Shown here piece after piece: positions 10,734-19,991 of a stretch of 64,000 nucleotides of DNA. Source of the DNA: Sphingomonas sanxanigenens DSM 19645 = NX02 (GTDB lineage: Bacteria > Pseudomonadota > Alphaproteobacteria > Sphingomonadales > Sphingomonadaceae); contig NZ_CP006644.1 in assembly GCF_000512205.2 (NCBI RefSeq), positions 930,001 to 994,000 of the forward strand, written 5' to 3'. The notes below the pieces were generated by a model. The model ran no database searches and was not told the origin of the DNA. It worked only from the letters and a program-made list of their open reading frames with translations. Position 1 is the first letter of the stretch; each line of letters begins with the position of its first letter. Both the position numbers and the translations under genes were made by a program.

Positions 10734-11424
10734 CGTGCTCAAGGTGTCGTCGCTGAAGCGCAGCTTCAAGCAGGGCGGCGCGGTGATCGATGTGCTGCGC
10801 GGCGTCGACCTGACGGTGGGCGAGGGGGAGATCGTCGCGCTGCTCGGCCCCTCGGGCTCGGGCAAGTCGACGATGCTGCAGGCGGTGGGGCTGCTCGAAG
10901 GCGGGTTCGAGGGCCAGATCCGCATCGCCGGCGAGGAAGCCGTGCAGCTCGACGATGCCGGGCGCACGCGGCTGCGCCGCGAGGCGTTGGGCTTCGTCTA
11001 CCAGTTCCACCATCTGCTGCCCGATTTCGATGCCGTGGAAAATGTCGTCCTGCCGCAGCTCATCCATGGCGCAGCCCCCCGGGCGGCGCGCGACCGCGCC
11101 GAAAGCCTGCTCTCCGCGCTCGGCCTCGGCCACCGGCTGACGCACAAGCCCAGCCAGCTTTCGGGCGGCGAGCAGCAGCGCGTGGCGGTGGCGCGCGCGC
11201 TGGCGAATCGCCCCGCGCTCGTGCTCGCCGACGAGCCGACCGGCAATCTCGATGAGCGCACCGCGGACGTCGTCCTCGCCGAATTCCTCGCGCTCGTCCG
11301 CGGCGAGGGATCCTCGGCGCTGGTCGCGACGCACAATGAGCGGCTGGCGGCCAAGATGGACCGCATCGTTCGCCTGCACGATGGCCGGCTGGCCGAAGCC
11401 GTCATTCCCGATTCGGTGCGTTGA
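10726..11424 (+). CDS. lolD: Lipoprotein-releasing ABC transporter ATPase LolD
   Basis: 232 residues. Walker [10 protein letters not shown] (about 43-51), signature LSGGEQQR (about 145-152) and Walker [13 protein letters not shown] follow the LolD/MacB-type pattern. It powers lipoprotein extraction with the permease encoded immediately upstream, whose stop overlaps this start by 8 bp. A glutathione peroxidase gene follows after about 50 bp. Confidence 0.95.
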   Translation: MNDVLKVSSLKRSFKQGGAVIDVLRGVDLTVGEGEIVALLGPSGSGKSTMLQAVGLLEGGFEGQIRIAGEEAVQLDDAGRTRLRREALGFVYQFHHLLPDFDAVENVVLPQLIHGAAPRAARDRAESLLSALGLGHRLTHKPSQLSGGEQQRVAVARALANRPALVLADEPTGNLDERTADVVLAEFLALVRGEGSSALVATHNERLAAKMDRIVRLHDGRLAEAVIPDSVR

Positions 11425-11474
11425 CGGCCGGCCCGGCGCGCGCCGATGATCGCGGCGTTCATCCGGGAGGGGTT

Positions 11475-11957
11475 ATGAAGACAGGGTTGGGCGATTTCAC
11501 GGTGCGGCGGCCGGGCGGCGACGCGCAGCCGATGGCAGATTATGCCGGGCAGGTGCTGCTGATCGTCAACACCGCCTCGCAATGCGGCTTCACCCCGCAA
11601 TATGCCGGGCTGGAGGCGCTCTACCGCAAATATCACGACCAGGGCTTCTCGGTGCTCGCGTTCCCCTGCAACCAGTTCGGCAAGCAGGAACCCGGCGATG
11701 CGGAGGAGATCGCGACCTTCTGTTCGCTGACCTACGACGTCACCTTCCCGCTGTTCGCCAAGATCGACGTCAACGGCGATGCGGCGGATCCGCTGTTCGC
11801 CTGGCTGAAGGCGCAGAAGCCCGGGCTGCTGGGATCGACGGGGATCAAGTGGAACTTCACCAAATTCCTCGTCGACCGTCAGGGCCGCGTCGTCCACCGC
11901 TACGCGCCGACGACCAAGCCGGAAGACATCGCGCGGGATATCGAGAAGATCATCTGA
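11475..11957 (+). CDS. Glutathione peroxidase (thiol peroxidase, Cys type)
   Basis: 160 residues. The start at 11475 follows GGGAGGGG; an in-frame extension to 11421 is unlikely. Family motifs are all present: NTASQCGFTPQY with the peroxidatic Cys in place of selenocysteine, FPCNQFGKQEPG with the likely resolving Cys and catalytic Gln, and WNFTKFLVD with the catalytic Trp-Asn. It reduces hydroperoxides using thioredoxin or glutathione in the cytoplasm. It is 50 bp downstream of lolD and may share its transcript. Confidence 0.93.
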   Translation: MKTGLGDFTVRRPGGDAQPMADYAGQVLLIVNTASQCGFTPQYAGLEALYRKYHDQGFSVLAFPCNQFGKQEPGDAEEIATFCSLTYDVTFPLFAKIDVNGDAADPLFAWLKAQKPGLLGSTGIKWNFTKFLVDRQGRVVHRYAPTTKPEDIARDIEKII

Positions 11958-12050
11958 GGGGGAGGGCGTCTCCTAAAATTTCAGAATGAAATCGAGCATT
12001 TACCGCGCCGGGGTGACGGGGTTGTGGGCGAGCGCGGTGGCAAGCCCCCC

Positions 12051-13214
12051 TCACGCCGCCAGCTTCACCGCCTCCTCCGGCACCGACGCCGTGAACCGTT
12101 CCGCCAGCGCGCCGATCCGCGCTGGGTCGAACATCGTCAGATGGTCGCCGTCGACCGGCACGATGCGCAGCCCGGGGCAGTGCGCCGACCAGCCGAGATC
12201 GGCGCTGCCGGGGCGTTGCGAGCGGAACAGCAGCACCTCGCCATCGTCGATGTCGATCGCGCGCGCCGGGCCGGTGCCGAACCAGCGCCGCCACAGCCGG
12301 TCGAGCATGTGGATCTGCAGCGCGCTCTCGAACGCCAGCAATGCGCGTTCGCCCAGCACCCCGCGCCGGCTGTTGACCAGCCGCCGCGCCAGCCGCTGGA
12401 CGGAGGCGCCGTCGAACAGCTGAACGCCCTCTGCCATCACCCGGAAGAAGCGGCTCGACTGGTCGATGCGGTCGAGCCAGCCGGGCACCGGCAGGCCGAT
12501 GCGGCGATGCGCGTTCTGCAGCGCGGCGAAGCCGGCGCGGGTCAGCCCGCGTGCGATCCAGCGCATCCGGCGGACGAAGTGGATCTGCGGATAGAGGGGC
12601 GACGCCGCGCTGTCGAACAGCACCATCCAGCCGATCCGGCGGCCCCGCTGCTTCAGCGCCAGCGCGGTCGCGAACGCGACATAGCCGCCCTGCGAATAGG
12701 CGGCGAGGCGCACCGGCCCGTCCGGGCAGCGTGCCTCGATCTGGCGGCAGCAGCGCTCGACGATCGCCTCCGCATCGACGCCCTCGTCGATCCACTCCTG
12801 CCAGTCGCCGAACGCGACCTGTTCGAACGCGAAGCCCTCGCCGCAGCGGTCGGCCAGCCGCTGCAACCGGCTGTCCCGCCCGCCGCCGCCGGCGAACAGG
12901 AACACCGCCGGGCGCGCCGCCGCATCGGGCATCCGATGGTCGGTCAGCAGCCGCGCGACCGCGTCGGTGACCTCGTCGAGCGTGCGGTGTTGCATGAGGA
13001 ATTCGGGCGACAGCTCGATCCCCAGCCGCGCCCCCAGCGCGTCGGTCGCCAGCACCGCGTCGATCGAATCGAGGCCATAGGCATCGAACGGCGTCGCGGG
13101 ATCGATCGTGCGCCCCTCCAGCGCGAACACCTCGGTCAGCAGGTCTGCGAGCAGCGCGCCGAGCTGGGCGCGGCTCATCCGGCCGAAATCGGAAACGGCA
13201 AGACTGTCGGTCAT
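12051..13214 (-). CDS. Fused acyl carrier protein / type I thioesterase
   Basis: 387 residues. The N-terminal carrier domain (about 10-92) has the phosphopantetheine site GLDSID with Ser50. A short linker leads to an alpha/beta hydrolase thioesterase domain (about 102-387) with nucleophile Ser174 in AYSQGG, Asp201 in LFDSA and His358 in DGDHL, the classic PKS/NRPS offloading triad. There is no ketosynthase or adenylation domain. The start overlaps the P450 stop by 4 bp. The probable role is to hold an acyl chain for the P450 and release the modified acid; this is inference from domains. Confidence 0.88.
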   Translation of the reverse strand: MTDSLAVSDFGRMSRAQLGALLADLLTEVFALEGRTIDPATPFDAYGLDSIDAVLATDALGARLGIELSPEFLMQHRTLDEVTDAVARLLTDHRMPDAAARPAVFLFAGGGGRDSRLQRLADRCGEGFAFEQVAFGDWQEWIDEGVDAEAIVERCCRQIEARCPDGPVRLAAYSQGGYVAFATALALKQRGRRIGWMVLFDSAASPLYPQIHFVRRMRWIARGLTRAGFAALQNAHRRIGLPVPGWLDRIDQSSRFFRVMAEGVQLFDGASVQRLARRLVNSRRGVLGERALLAFESALQIHMLDRLWRRWFGTGPARAIDIDDGEVLLFRSQRPGSADLGWSAHCPGLRIVPVDGDHLTMFDPARIGALAERFTASVPEEAVKLAA

Positions 13215-14428
13215 CGAACGCTCCTTATGGTCAGCGAGGTGAGGCGGCGGATGGTGCGGCCGCGGAACCAGACGGGGTCGGCGGCAGGCTCGATCGGCGG
13301 CAGGTCGAGCAGGGCCTGCACCACGACGCGCCCTTCCAGCCGGGCGAGCGCCGCGCCGATACAGAAATGCTTGCCCTTGCCGAACGAGACGTCGGCGGGA
13401 CGCTTGGCGTCGAGCTGCGCGGTATCGGGCGCGGGATAGCGCGCGGGATCGCGGTTGGCGGCGCCGAGCAGCAGCAGCAGCCGGTCGCCGCGGTCGATGG
13501 CGACGTCGCCCACCGTCGCATCTTCCAGGGCGATACGGCCGACGCGCTGGACATTGCTTTCCAGCCGCAGCACCTCGCTCACCAGCCGGTCGATCAGCGC
13601 CGGCTCGGCGGCCAGCCGGTCGCGCAGGCCCGGCTGCGTCGCCATCAGCCTGACGATCCCGCCGATCAGCCCGATCGTGGTCTCGGCGCCGACGCGATAG
13701 GCGAACAGCGCGGTGGCGGCGGCACGCTCGAGGCGCTCGGCCGCGTCGCCTTCAGCCTCGTCGTAGATACGGCGCAGCCCCGATCCGTCGGACGATTCGG
13801 CGATGCGCCGTTCGAGCAGCGCCAGCGCCTCGATCGTCCGGGCGTTGACGCGGTCATAGGTGGCGAGCGCCGCCGGATCGAACACCAATGTCAGGTCCGC
13901 GAGCAGTTCGCCGAGCTGCGGCACATCCTCCTGCGGGATGCCGAGGATGCGCGCCATCATCCGCTGCGGGAAGGGATCGGCAAGGCCCGCCACCGCGTCG
14001 AACGGCGCGCCCGAACGGATGGGGGCGGCAAGCCCGCGCGCGAGGTTGGCCGCGATCGGTTCCAGCGCGCTCAGCTTCACCTGGTTCATGATCGTCGCCA
14101 GCGTCCGCCGGTCACGCGCATGATCCTCGCCGGTCTTGAAGAACAGCGCGGCGTCGAGGAAGCGGATCAGCGGGCGATAGTCGCGCCGCGCGCGGCGGCC
14201 GACTTCGGCGAGGATACCGGCGGTGCGCACCGCGTCGAAGCGCTCGTCGACCAGCACCTGCTCGATATCCGCCATGCGGGTGAGCACCCAGGCGCCCATC
14301 GTCCGGCACCAGTAGACCGGCTGTTCGGCGCGCAGGCGGTGATAGGCCTCCCACGGGTCTGAGATCAGGCTCTCGGCGAAGGGATCGAAGACATAGGCCT
14401 CGGGCGAGGCGAGCTGGGCGGGTCTCAT
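13211..14428 (-). CDS. Cytochrome P450
   Basis: 405 residues, typical of a soluble bacterial P450. The heme-binding loop FGKGKHFCIG has the axial Cys356, the I-helix is YRVGAETTIG (244-253) with the usual acid-Thr pair E249-T250, and the K-helix ExxR is E285 to R288. It should hydroxylate, desaturate or otherwise oxidise its substrate using electrons from a ferredoxin or ferredoxin reductase; none is encoded next to it. Being between an acyl-AMP ligase and a carrier-thioesterase, with 4-bp overlaps on both sides, it probably acts on a carrier-bound fatty acyl chain, as BioI does. Confidence 0.93.
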   Translation of the reverse strand: MRPAQLASPEAYVFDPFAESLISDPWEAYHRLRAEQPVYWCRTMGAWVLTRMADIEQVLVDERFDAVRTAGILAEVGRRARRDYRPLIRFLDAALFFKTGEDHARDRRTLATIMNQVKLSALEPIAANLARGLAAPIRSGAPFDAVAGLADPFPQRMMARILGIPQEDVPQLGELLADLTLVFDPAALATYDRVNARTIEALALLERRIAESSDGSGLRRIYDEAEGDAAERLERAAATALFAYRVGAETTIGLIGGIVRLMATQPGLRDRLAAEPALIDRLVSEVLRLESNVQRVGRIALEDATVGDVAIDRGDRLLLLLGAANRDPARYPAPDTAQLDAKRPADVSFGKGKHFCIGAALARLEGRVVVQALLDLPPIEPAADPVWFRGRTIRRLTSLTIRSVR

Positions 14429-16065
14429 GCGGCGAGGCCTCCGTTCAGGCGAAGCAGGTCATTGGCTTCGTAGAGTTCGCGGGTCCGCGCGCGCTGCACC
14501 TTGCCGCTCGACGTGCGCGGCAAGGTGCCGGCACGGACGATCAGCAGATCGTCGATGCGCAGCCCGAGCGCGCCGATCACCCCGGCGCTGGCTGCGGCGG
14601 CGGCGGCGGTCAGCGCCTCGTCCGCCACGCCGCGTGCCGCGACTTCCTGCACCACCACCGCGCGCTCGCGCTCGCCGGACTGGCTGGCGAAGGCGGCGCA
14701 GCCCTGCTGGTGGAACAGCCCGTCGCTCGCCGTCACCACCGCCTCGATATCCTCGGCGGCATGGTTGGATCCCATGACGATGACGATGTCCTTCAGCCGC
14801 CCGTGGACGTGCAGCCCCCCATCGTCGAGCGTGCCGATATCGCCGGTGCGCAACTGCCGCACGCCGTCGACGGTGCGGAACAGGGCGGCGGTGGCTGCCT
14901 CGTCGTTCCAGTAGCCGGCGGTGATGTGCGGGCCGGCGATGCAGATCTCGCCCGGCTGCCCCGGCGCCACGGGAGCGCCGGTCTCCGGATCGGCGACGCT
15001 CACCGTCGCCGCCCCCCAGGCGCGCCCGCAACTCACCCGGCCTTCGCCGTTGGTGGCGATGCCGCTGCCCATCGCCCGGCTCGTCGCCAGCAGGCTGGCT
15101 TCGGCCAAGCCATAGCAGGGGAGGAACGCCTTCGCGTCGAACCCGGCGGGGGCGAAGCGATCGGCGAACTGGCCGAGCGTCGCCGCGTTGATCGGTTCCG
15201 ACCCGCAATAGGCGACCCGCCAGGATGAGAGGTCGAACTCGTTGGCGGCGGCCTGCTGGATGTGGCGCAGGCACAGCGCATAGCCGTGCGAGGGGCCGCC
15301 GCTGGTGGTCGCCCGCCAGGTCGAGATCGCCTCCAGCCAGCGGCGCGGGCGCTGGAGGAAGGCGAGCGGCGACATCAAGACGGAGGTGCCGCCGACGAAC
15401 ACCGGCTGCAGCACATGGCCGATCAGCCCCATGTCGTGGAACAGCGGCAGCCAGCCGACCCCGCGCAGCTCCGCGTCATGGCCGAAGGCGTCGGCGATCA
15501 TCGCATTGTTGGCGAGCAGATTGGCGTGGGAGAGCATCACCCCCTTGGGCCGGCTTGTCGATCCCGAGGTATATTGCAGCAGCGCGACCCGATCGGGCGA
15601 GACCATGGCGGGGTCGACGGCGTCGCCATTGGCGCTGGTCTCGTCGACATAGAGGCAGCGCAGCCCCAGCGCCTCCGCCGCGCTTTCGCGGCGCACGGTG
15701 AGCGCGGCGGCGGGCTGGGCATCGCGCGCGATCGCGCTGACTCGGTCCGCAGTGCGGCGGCCGGCGGTGTTCGGCAGGGGCACCGCGATCGCCCCCGCGC
15801 GGAAACAGGCGAACAGCGCAACGACGAAATCGAGGCAGGGCGGGAACAGCAGCAGCAGCCTTTTTCCGGCGAGGCCGGCGCCGACGATGTCGGCGGCGAC
15901 CGCATCGACGCGCGCGTCGAGTTCGCCATAGCTCAGCCGCTCCGCCTCACGGCCCTGCGTATCCAGATGAACAAACGCAGTCTTGGAAAAGTTTAATGAA
16001 GTATTACTTTTCAAGGCGTCGGAAAGCGTTCGGGAACTTCGCCCGAAATACGGTAGTTCCGCCAT
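14425..16065 (-). CDS. Fatty-acyl-AMP ligase (FAAL-type adenylate-forming enzyme)
   Basis: 546 residues, a length typical of stand-alone FAALs. The AMP-binding core motif YTSGSTSRPKG (165-175) is followed by the FAAL-type WLPLFHDMGLIGH stretch (205-217) and the LKDIVIV hinge region near residue 430. The Lys of SSGKVQR near the C-terminus is the usual catalytic Lys segment. FAALs adenylate a fatty acid and pass it to a carrier protein rather than to CoA. It is the first gene of the operon with the P450 and carrier-thioesterase genes. Confidence 0.9.
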   Translation of the reverse strand: MAELPYFGRSSRTLSDALKSNTSLNFSKTAFVHLDTQGREAERLSYGELDARVDAVAADIVGAGLAGKRLLLLFPPCLDFVVALFACFRAGAIAVPLPNTAGRRTADRVSAIARDAQPAAALTVRRESAAEALGLRCLYVDETSANGDAVDPAMVSPDRVALLQYTSGSTSRPKGVMLSHANLLANNAMIADAFGHDAELRGVGWLPLFHDMGLIGHVLQPVFVGGTSVLMSPLAFLQRPRRWLEAISTWRATTSGGPSHGYALCLRHIQQAAANEFDLSSWRVAYCGSEPINAATLGQFADRFAPAGFDAKAFLPCYGLAEASLLATSRAMGSGIATNGEGRVSCGRAWGAATVSVADPETGAPVAPGQPGEICIAGPHITAGYWNDEAATAALFRTVDGVRQLRTGDIGTLDDGGLHVHGRLKDIVIVMGSNHAAEDIEAVVTASDGLFHQQGCAAFASQSGERERAVVVQEVAARGVADEALTAAAAAASAGVIGALGLRIDDLLIVRAGTLPRTSSGKVQRARTRELYEANDLLRLNGGLAA

Positions 16066-16141
16066 CTGTAGTCTCCCCTATGTCAAGAGAAGATGGCATA
16101 TTTATTGTAGTCAAACAATGAAAATGTGAAAGAATTGCTAC
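16066..16141 (-). promoter_or_regulatory. AT-rich promoter region of the FAAL operon
   Basis: This stretch is strikingly AT-rich compared with its surroundings. On the minus strand it holds TACAAT, a close -10 match, and GGGGAG just before the ATG. An imperfect inverted repeat with ends GTAG (16107-16110) and CTAC (16138-16141) spans the promoter and could bind a regulator. No -35 is convincing. Confidence 0.4.
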
Positions 16142-16281
16142 GAGTTCTAAAGAGGGGGATGTCGCGTCGATACCGACCGTTGCGGCTTCGTATCGATCTG
16201 TTCGGCGGACGATCGTCGGGTGTTGCCGCGTTCGCGACGCCCGCCCTTTCCAGAATCGGTTGGCGGGCCCATAGTCCCGCG

Positions 16282-19200
16282 ATGTCGCATTCGCCGTTCG
16301 TACCGCTTCGGATTTTCTCCGCCTTCACCATGCTCGAGGGGGCGATCGACCCCAAGGCCATCGCCAAGCAGGCCCGCAAGCTCGGCTTCCCCGCGGCGGC
16401 GATCACCGACCGCAACGGTCTCTACGGCGCGATGGCGTTCAGCGACGGCTGCTCGGCGTCCGGCGTGCAGCCGATCATCGGCACGATGCTGTGCGTGGCG
16501 CGGCCCGACCATCCCGATGGCGCGCCGCCCGCCTATGACTGGCTGGCGCTCTACGCGCAGGACGAGCAGGGCTATGACAATCTCTGCCGGCTCGTCTCCG
16601 CGGCGCACCTCGACCGGCCGGTCGAGGAACAGGCGCATGTCCGCTTCGAGGCGCTGGAGGGCCGCACCGACGGGCTGATCGCGCTGACCGCGGGCGGTGA
16701 GGGCGGGCTCGCGCGGCTGTTCGCCGACTATCAGCACGATCGGGCCTTCGGCTATTGCGACCGGCTGCAGAAGCTGTTTCCCGACCGCCTCTATATCGAG
16801 GTCGCCCGCCGGCTGGACGAGGTCGAGGGCCAGGCCGAACCCGAATTGATCGCGCTCGCCTATGCGCGGGATCTGCCGCTGGTCGCCACCAACCCGTGCT
16901 GCTTCGCCGAGGCCGATTTCCACGCCGCGCACGATGCCATGCTGTGCATCGCCGATTCCGCCTATGTCGACGCCACCGAGCGCCGCAAGAGTTCACCCGA
17001 TGCGTGGATGAAGCCCTACAAGGACATGCGGCTGCTGTTCGAGGACCTGCCCGAGGCGCTGGCCAACACGATGGTGGTGGCGCAGCGCTGCGCGGTCGCG
17101 GCGCCCAAGCGCAAGCCGATCCTGCCCAGCCTTGCGGGGGACCGCGAGGGCGAGGCGCTCAAGCTGCGCGAGGATGCCCATGCCGGCCTCATGCGCCGGC
17201 TGGAACGCGCCGGCATCGCCGACGACGGCGCACGGCAGGCCTATGTCGAGCGGCTGGAATTCGAGCTGAAGATCATCATCCAGATGGGCTTCCCCGGTTA
17301 CTTCCTGATCGTCGCCGACTTCATCAAATGGGCGAAGGACCATGACATTCCGGTGGGGCCGGGCCGCGGTTCGGGCGCGGGCTCGGTCGTCGCCTGGGCG
17401 CTGACCATCACCGATCTCGATCCGCTGAAACTCGGCCTGCTGTTCGAGCGCTTCCTCAACCCGGAACGCGTCTCGATGCCCGACTTCGACATCGACTTCT
17501 GCGAAACCCGCCGCGAAGAGGTGATCCGCTATGTGCAGGGCAAATATGGCCGCGACCATGTGGCGCAGATCATCACCTTCGGGCGGCTGAAGGCGCGCGC
17601 GGTGCTGAAGGATACCGGCCGCGTGCTGCAGATGAGCTATGGCCAGGTCGATCGCCTCGCCAAGCTGGTGCCCAACCACCCGACCGATCCGTGGACGCTC
17701 GATCGCGCGCTCAACGGCGTTTCCGAACTGGCGGCCGAATATAAAGATCCGGGCGTCAAGCGGCTGTTCGACCTGGCGATGAAGCTGGAAGGCCTGCCGC
17801 GCCACAGCTCCACCCACGCCGCGGGCGTGGTGATCGGCGATCGCCCGCTCGACCGGCTGGTGCCGCTCTATCGCGATCCGCGTTCCGACATGCCGGTCAC
17901 CCAGTTCGACATGAAGTTCGTCGAGGGCGCGGGGCTCGTGAAGTTCGACTTCCTCGGCCTCAAGACATTGTCGGTGCTGCAGAAGGCGGTGGCGCTGCTG
18001 GCGAAGCGTGGCATCGGCGTCGACCTGGAGGGGCTGGAGTGGGACGATGAAGGCGTCTACGCGCTGCTCCAGAAGGGCGACACGGTGGGCGTGTTCCAGC
18101 TCGAATCGGAAGGCATGCGGCGCACGCTGGCAGCGGTGCGGCCGACCAATTTCGGCGACATCATCGCGCTCGTCTCGCTCTATCGTCCGGGCCCGATGGA
18201 CAACATCCCTATGTTCGGCGCGCGCAAGAACGGCCGCGAGCCGATCGAATATCCGCACCCGCTGCTCGAGGGCATCCTTTCCGAAACCTACGGCATCTTC
18301 GTCTACCAGGAACAGGTGATGCAGGCCGCGCAGGTCCTGGCGGGCTACTCGCTGGGCGACGCCGACCTGCTGCGCCGCGCGATGGGCAAGAAGATCAAGG
18401 CGGAGATGGACGCGCAGCGCCAGCGCTTCGTCGACGGCTGCGCCCGGCAGGACATCAGGGCCGAAAAGGCCAATGAGCTGTTCGACCTGATCGACAAGTT
18501 CGCGGGCTATGGCTTCAACAAGAGCCACGCTGCCGCCTATGCGCTGCTCGCCTATCAGACGGCGTGGCTGAAGGCGCATCATCCGCACGAATTCTACGCC
18601 GCGTCGATGTGCTTCGACATGGCGCAGACCGACAAGCTCAACATCTTCGTCGACGACATGCGGCGGATGAGCGTGCCGTGCCTGCCGCCCTGCATCAATG
18701 CCAGCGAGGCCGAGTTCACCGTGCAGCCGCATGGCGAGGATCATGCGGTGCGCTATGCGCTGGGCGCGCTGAAGGGCGTGGGCGAACGCGCGATGGAGGC
18801 GCTGGTCGACCAGCGCGACAAGACCGGCGCGTTCAAGTCGATCGACGATTTCGCCGCGCGGGTCGATCCCGGCGTGCTCAACCGCCGCCAGCTCGAAAGC
18901 CTTGCCGGCGCGGGCGCGTTCGATGGGATTTGCCCCGATCGCGCGGGCATGTTCGCGGTGTGCGAGACGGTGCTCGCCATCGCCGGCAGCGCACACGCGC
19001 AGCGCAACAGCGGGCAGGGCGGGCTGTTCGGCGGCGACGCGGCGGTCGCCACGATCAAGCTGCCGCGCAACGCGCACTGGACGCTGGCGGAGCGCATGGT
19101 GAAGGAGAAGGAGTCGTTCGGCTTCTATTTCTCCGCGCACCCGGTCGATCGCTACAGCCATATCGCGCGCGCGCATGGCGCGCAGAGCTTCGCGCAGCTC

Positions 19201-19758
19201 GCGGCGATCGCCGCCCCGGCCGAGGCCTGCCGCACCGGCGCGATCATGTCGGGTCTCGTCGAGGATGCGCGCTGGCGCACCTCGGCGCGCGGCCGGCGCT
19301 ATCTGCTCGCGACGATGTCCGACGAGAGCGGCCAGTTCATGGCGAGCTGCTTCGAGGAGGACGTGGCCAAGCAGCTCGAGGAAGCCGCGCGCAACGGCGG
19401 CTGCGGGCTGCTGACGGTGGAACTCGACCGCCGGCCGGGCGAGGATACGCCGCGCGTCGCGGTGCGGCGCATCCAGCCGTTCGAGGCGCTCGCCAACAAT
19501 GCGCGGCTGACGCTGACGGTGGCGGTGTCCGATCCGGCCGCGCCGGCGGCGCTGGCCGAGATGCTGGAAGGGCAGCGTGGCGGCCGCGGCGAGATCATCG
19601 TCCGCACGACGATGGCGGACGGGGAGGAAGCGCGGCTGCGGCTGGGCCGCGACTATCTGCTCGATGCCGAACTCGCCGCACGGATCGAGCGGCTGGAGGG
19701 TATCGAGGATGTCAGCCTGCAGGCGACCGACCCGCCCAGGCTCGCGCTGGTCTCCTGA
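16282..19758 (+). CDS. dnaE: DNA polymerase III alpha subunit
   Basis: 1158 residues from the ATG at 16282 (MSHSPFVPLRIFSAF), the expected length for DnaE1; an upstream ATG at 16126 would add 52 non-homologous residues. The N-terminal PHP domain (FSAFTMLEGAIDPKA), the polymerase core with the PDFDIDFCETRREEVI active-site segment, and GFNKSHAAAYALLAYQTAWLKA are clear, and a C-terminal OB fold follows. It is the replicative polymerase catalytic subunit. No obvious ribosome site precedes the start. It is divergent from the FAAL operon. Confidence 0.97.
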   Translation: MSHSPFVPLRIFSAFTMLEGAIDPKAIAKQARKLGFPAAAITDRNGLYGAMAFSDGCSASGVQPIIGTMLCVARPDHPDGAPPAYDWLALYAQDEQGYDNLCRLVSAAHLDRPVEEQAHVRFEALEGRTDGLIALTAGGEGGLARLFADYQHDRAFGYCDRLQKLFPDRLYIEVARRLDEVEGQAEPELIALAYARDLPLVATNPCCFAEADFHAAHDAMLCIADSAYVDATERRKSSPDAWMKPYKDMRLLFEDLPEALANTMVVAQRCAVAAPKRKPILPSLAGDREGEALKLREDAHAGLMRRLERAGIADDGARQAYVERLEFELKIIIQMGFPGYFLIVADFIKWAKDHDIPVGPGRGSGAGSVVAWALTITDLDPLKLGLLFERFLNPERVSMPDFDIDFCETRREEVIRYVQGKYGRDHVAQIITFGRLKARAVLKDTGRVLQMSYGQVDRLAKLVPNHPTDPWTLDRALNGVSELAAEYKDPGVKRLFDLAMKLEGLPRHSSTHAAGVVIGDRPLDRLVPLYRDPRSDMPVTQFDMKFVEGAGLVKFDFLGLKTLSVLQKAVALLAKRGIGVDLEGLEWDDEGVYALLQKGDTVGVFQLESEGMRRTLAAVRPTNFGDIIALVSLYRPGPMDNIPMFGARKNGREPIEYPHPLLEGILSETYGIFVYQEQVMQAAQVLAGYSLGDADLLRRAMGKKIKAEMDAQRQRFVDGCARQDIRAEKANELFDLIDKFAGYGFNKSHAAAYALLAYQTAWLKAHHPHEFYAASMCFDMAQTDKLNIFVDDMRRMSVPCLPPCINASEAEFTVQPHGEDHAVRYALGALKGVGERAMEALVDQRDKTGAFKSIDDFAARVDPGVLNRRQLESLAGAGAFDGICPDRAGMFAVCETVLAIAGSAHAQRNSGQGGLFGGDAAVATIKLPRNAHWTLAERMVKEKESFGFYFSAHPVDRYSHIARAHGAQSFAQLAAIAAPAEACRTGAIMSGLVEDARWRTSARGRRYLLATMSDESGQFMASCFEEDVAKQLEEAARNGGCGLLTVELDRRPGEDTPRVAVRRIQPFEALANNARLTLTVAVSDPAAPAALAEMLEGQRGGRGEIIVRTTMADGEEARLRLGRDYLLDAELAARIERLEGIEDVSLQATDPPRLALVS

Positions 19759-19991
19759 TCCGCGCGGTCGCCGGGCGAAGCCGTTTCTTCACGAACCGCG
19801 CCGGCGCGTTTGACGATGAGGCCGACCCCGGCCGGCAGCCCCTGCTGCTTGCCCAGACGCGCGCGTACGCCGGCAGGGAGGGTTGCTGACCGCATTGCGT
19901 CGGCCGCTATCGAGCGGACGAGCGATCGCTGACGCGCCCTTCCCGCATGCGTGACGGCGGCGACCGGATCGATGGTGCGAGGACCCTGCGA

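Noticed and set aside
16993-19176. 727-codon reverse frame opposite dnaE
   Set aside because: It is fully inside dnaE, has no domain motif and shows shadow amino-acid composition.
19653-19991. Reverse frame after dnaE
   Set aside because: Mostly overlaps the dnaE end and has no motif or ribosome site; the 233-bp gap shows nothing else clear.
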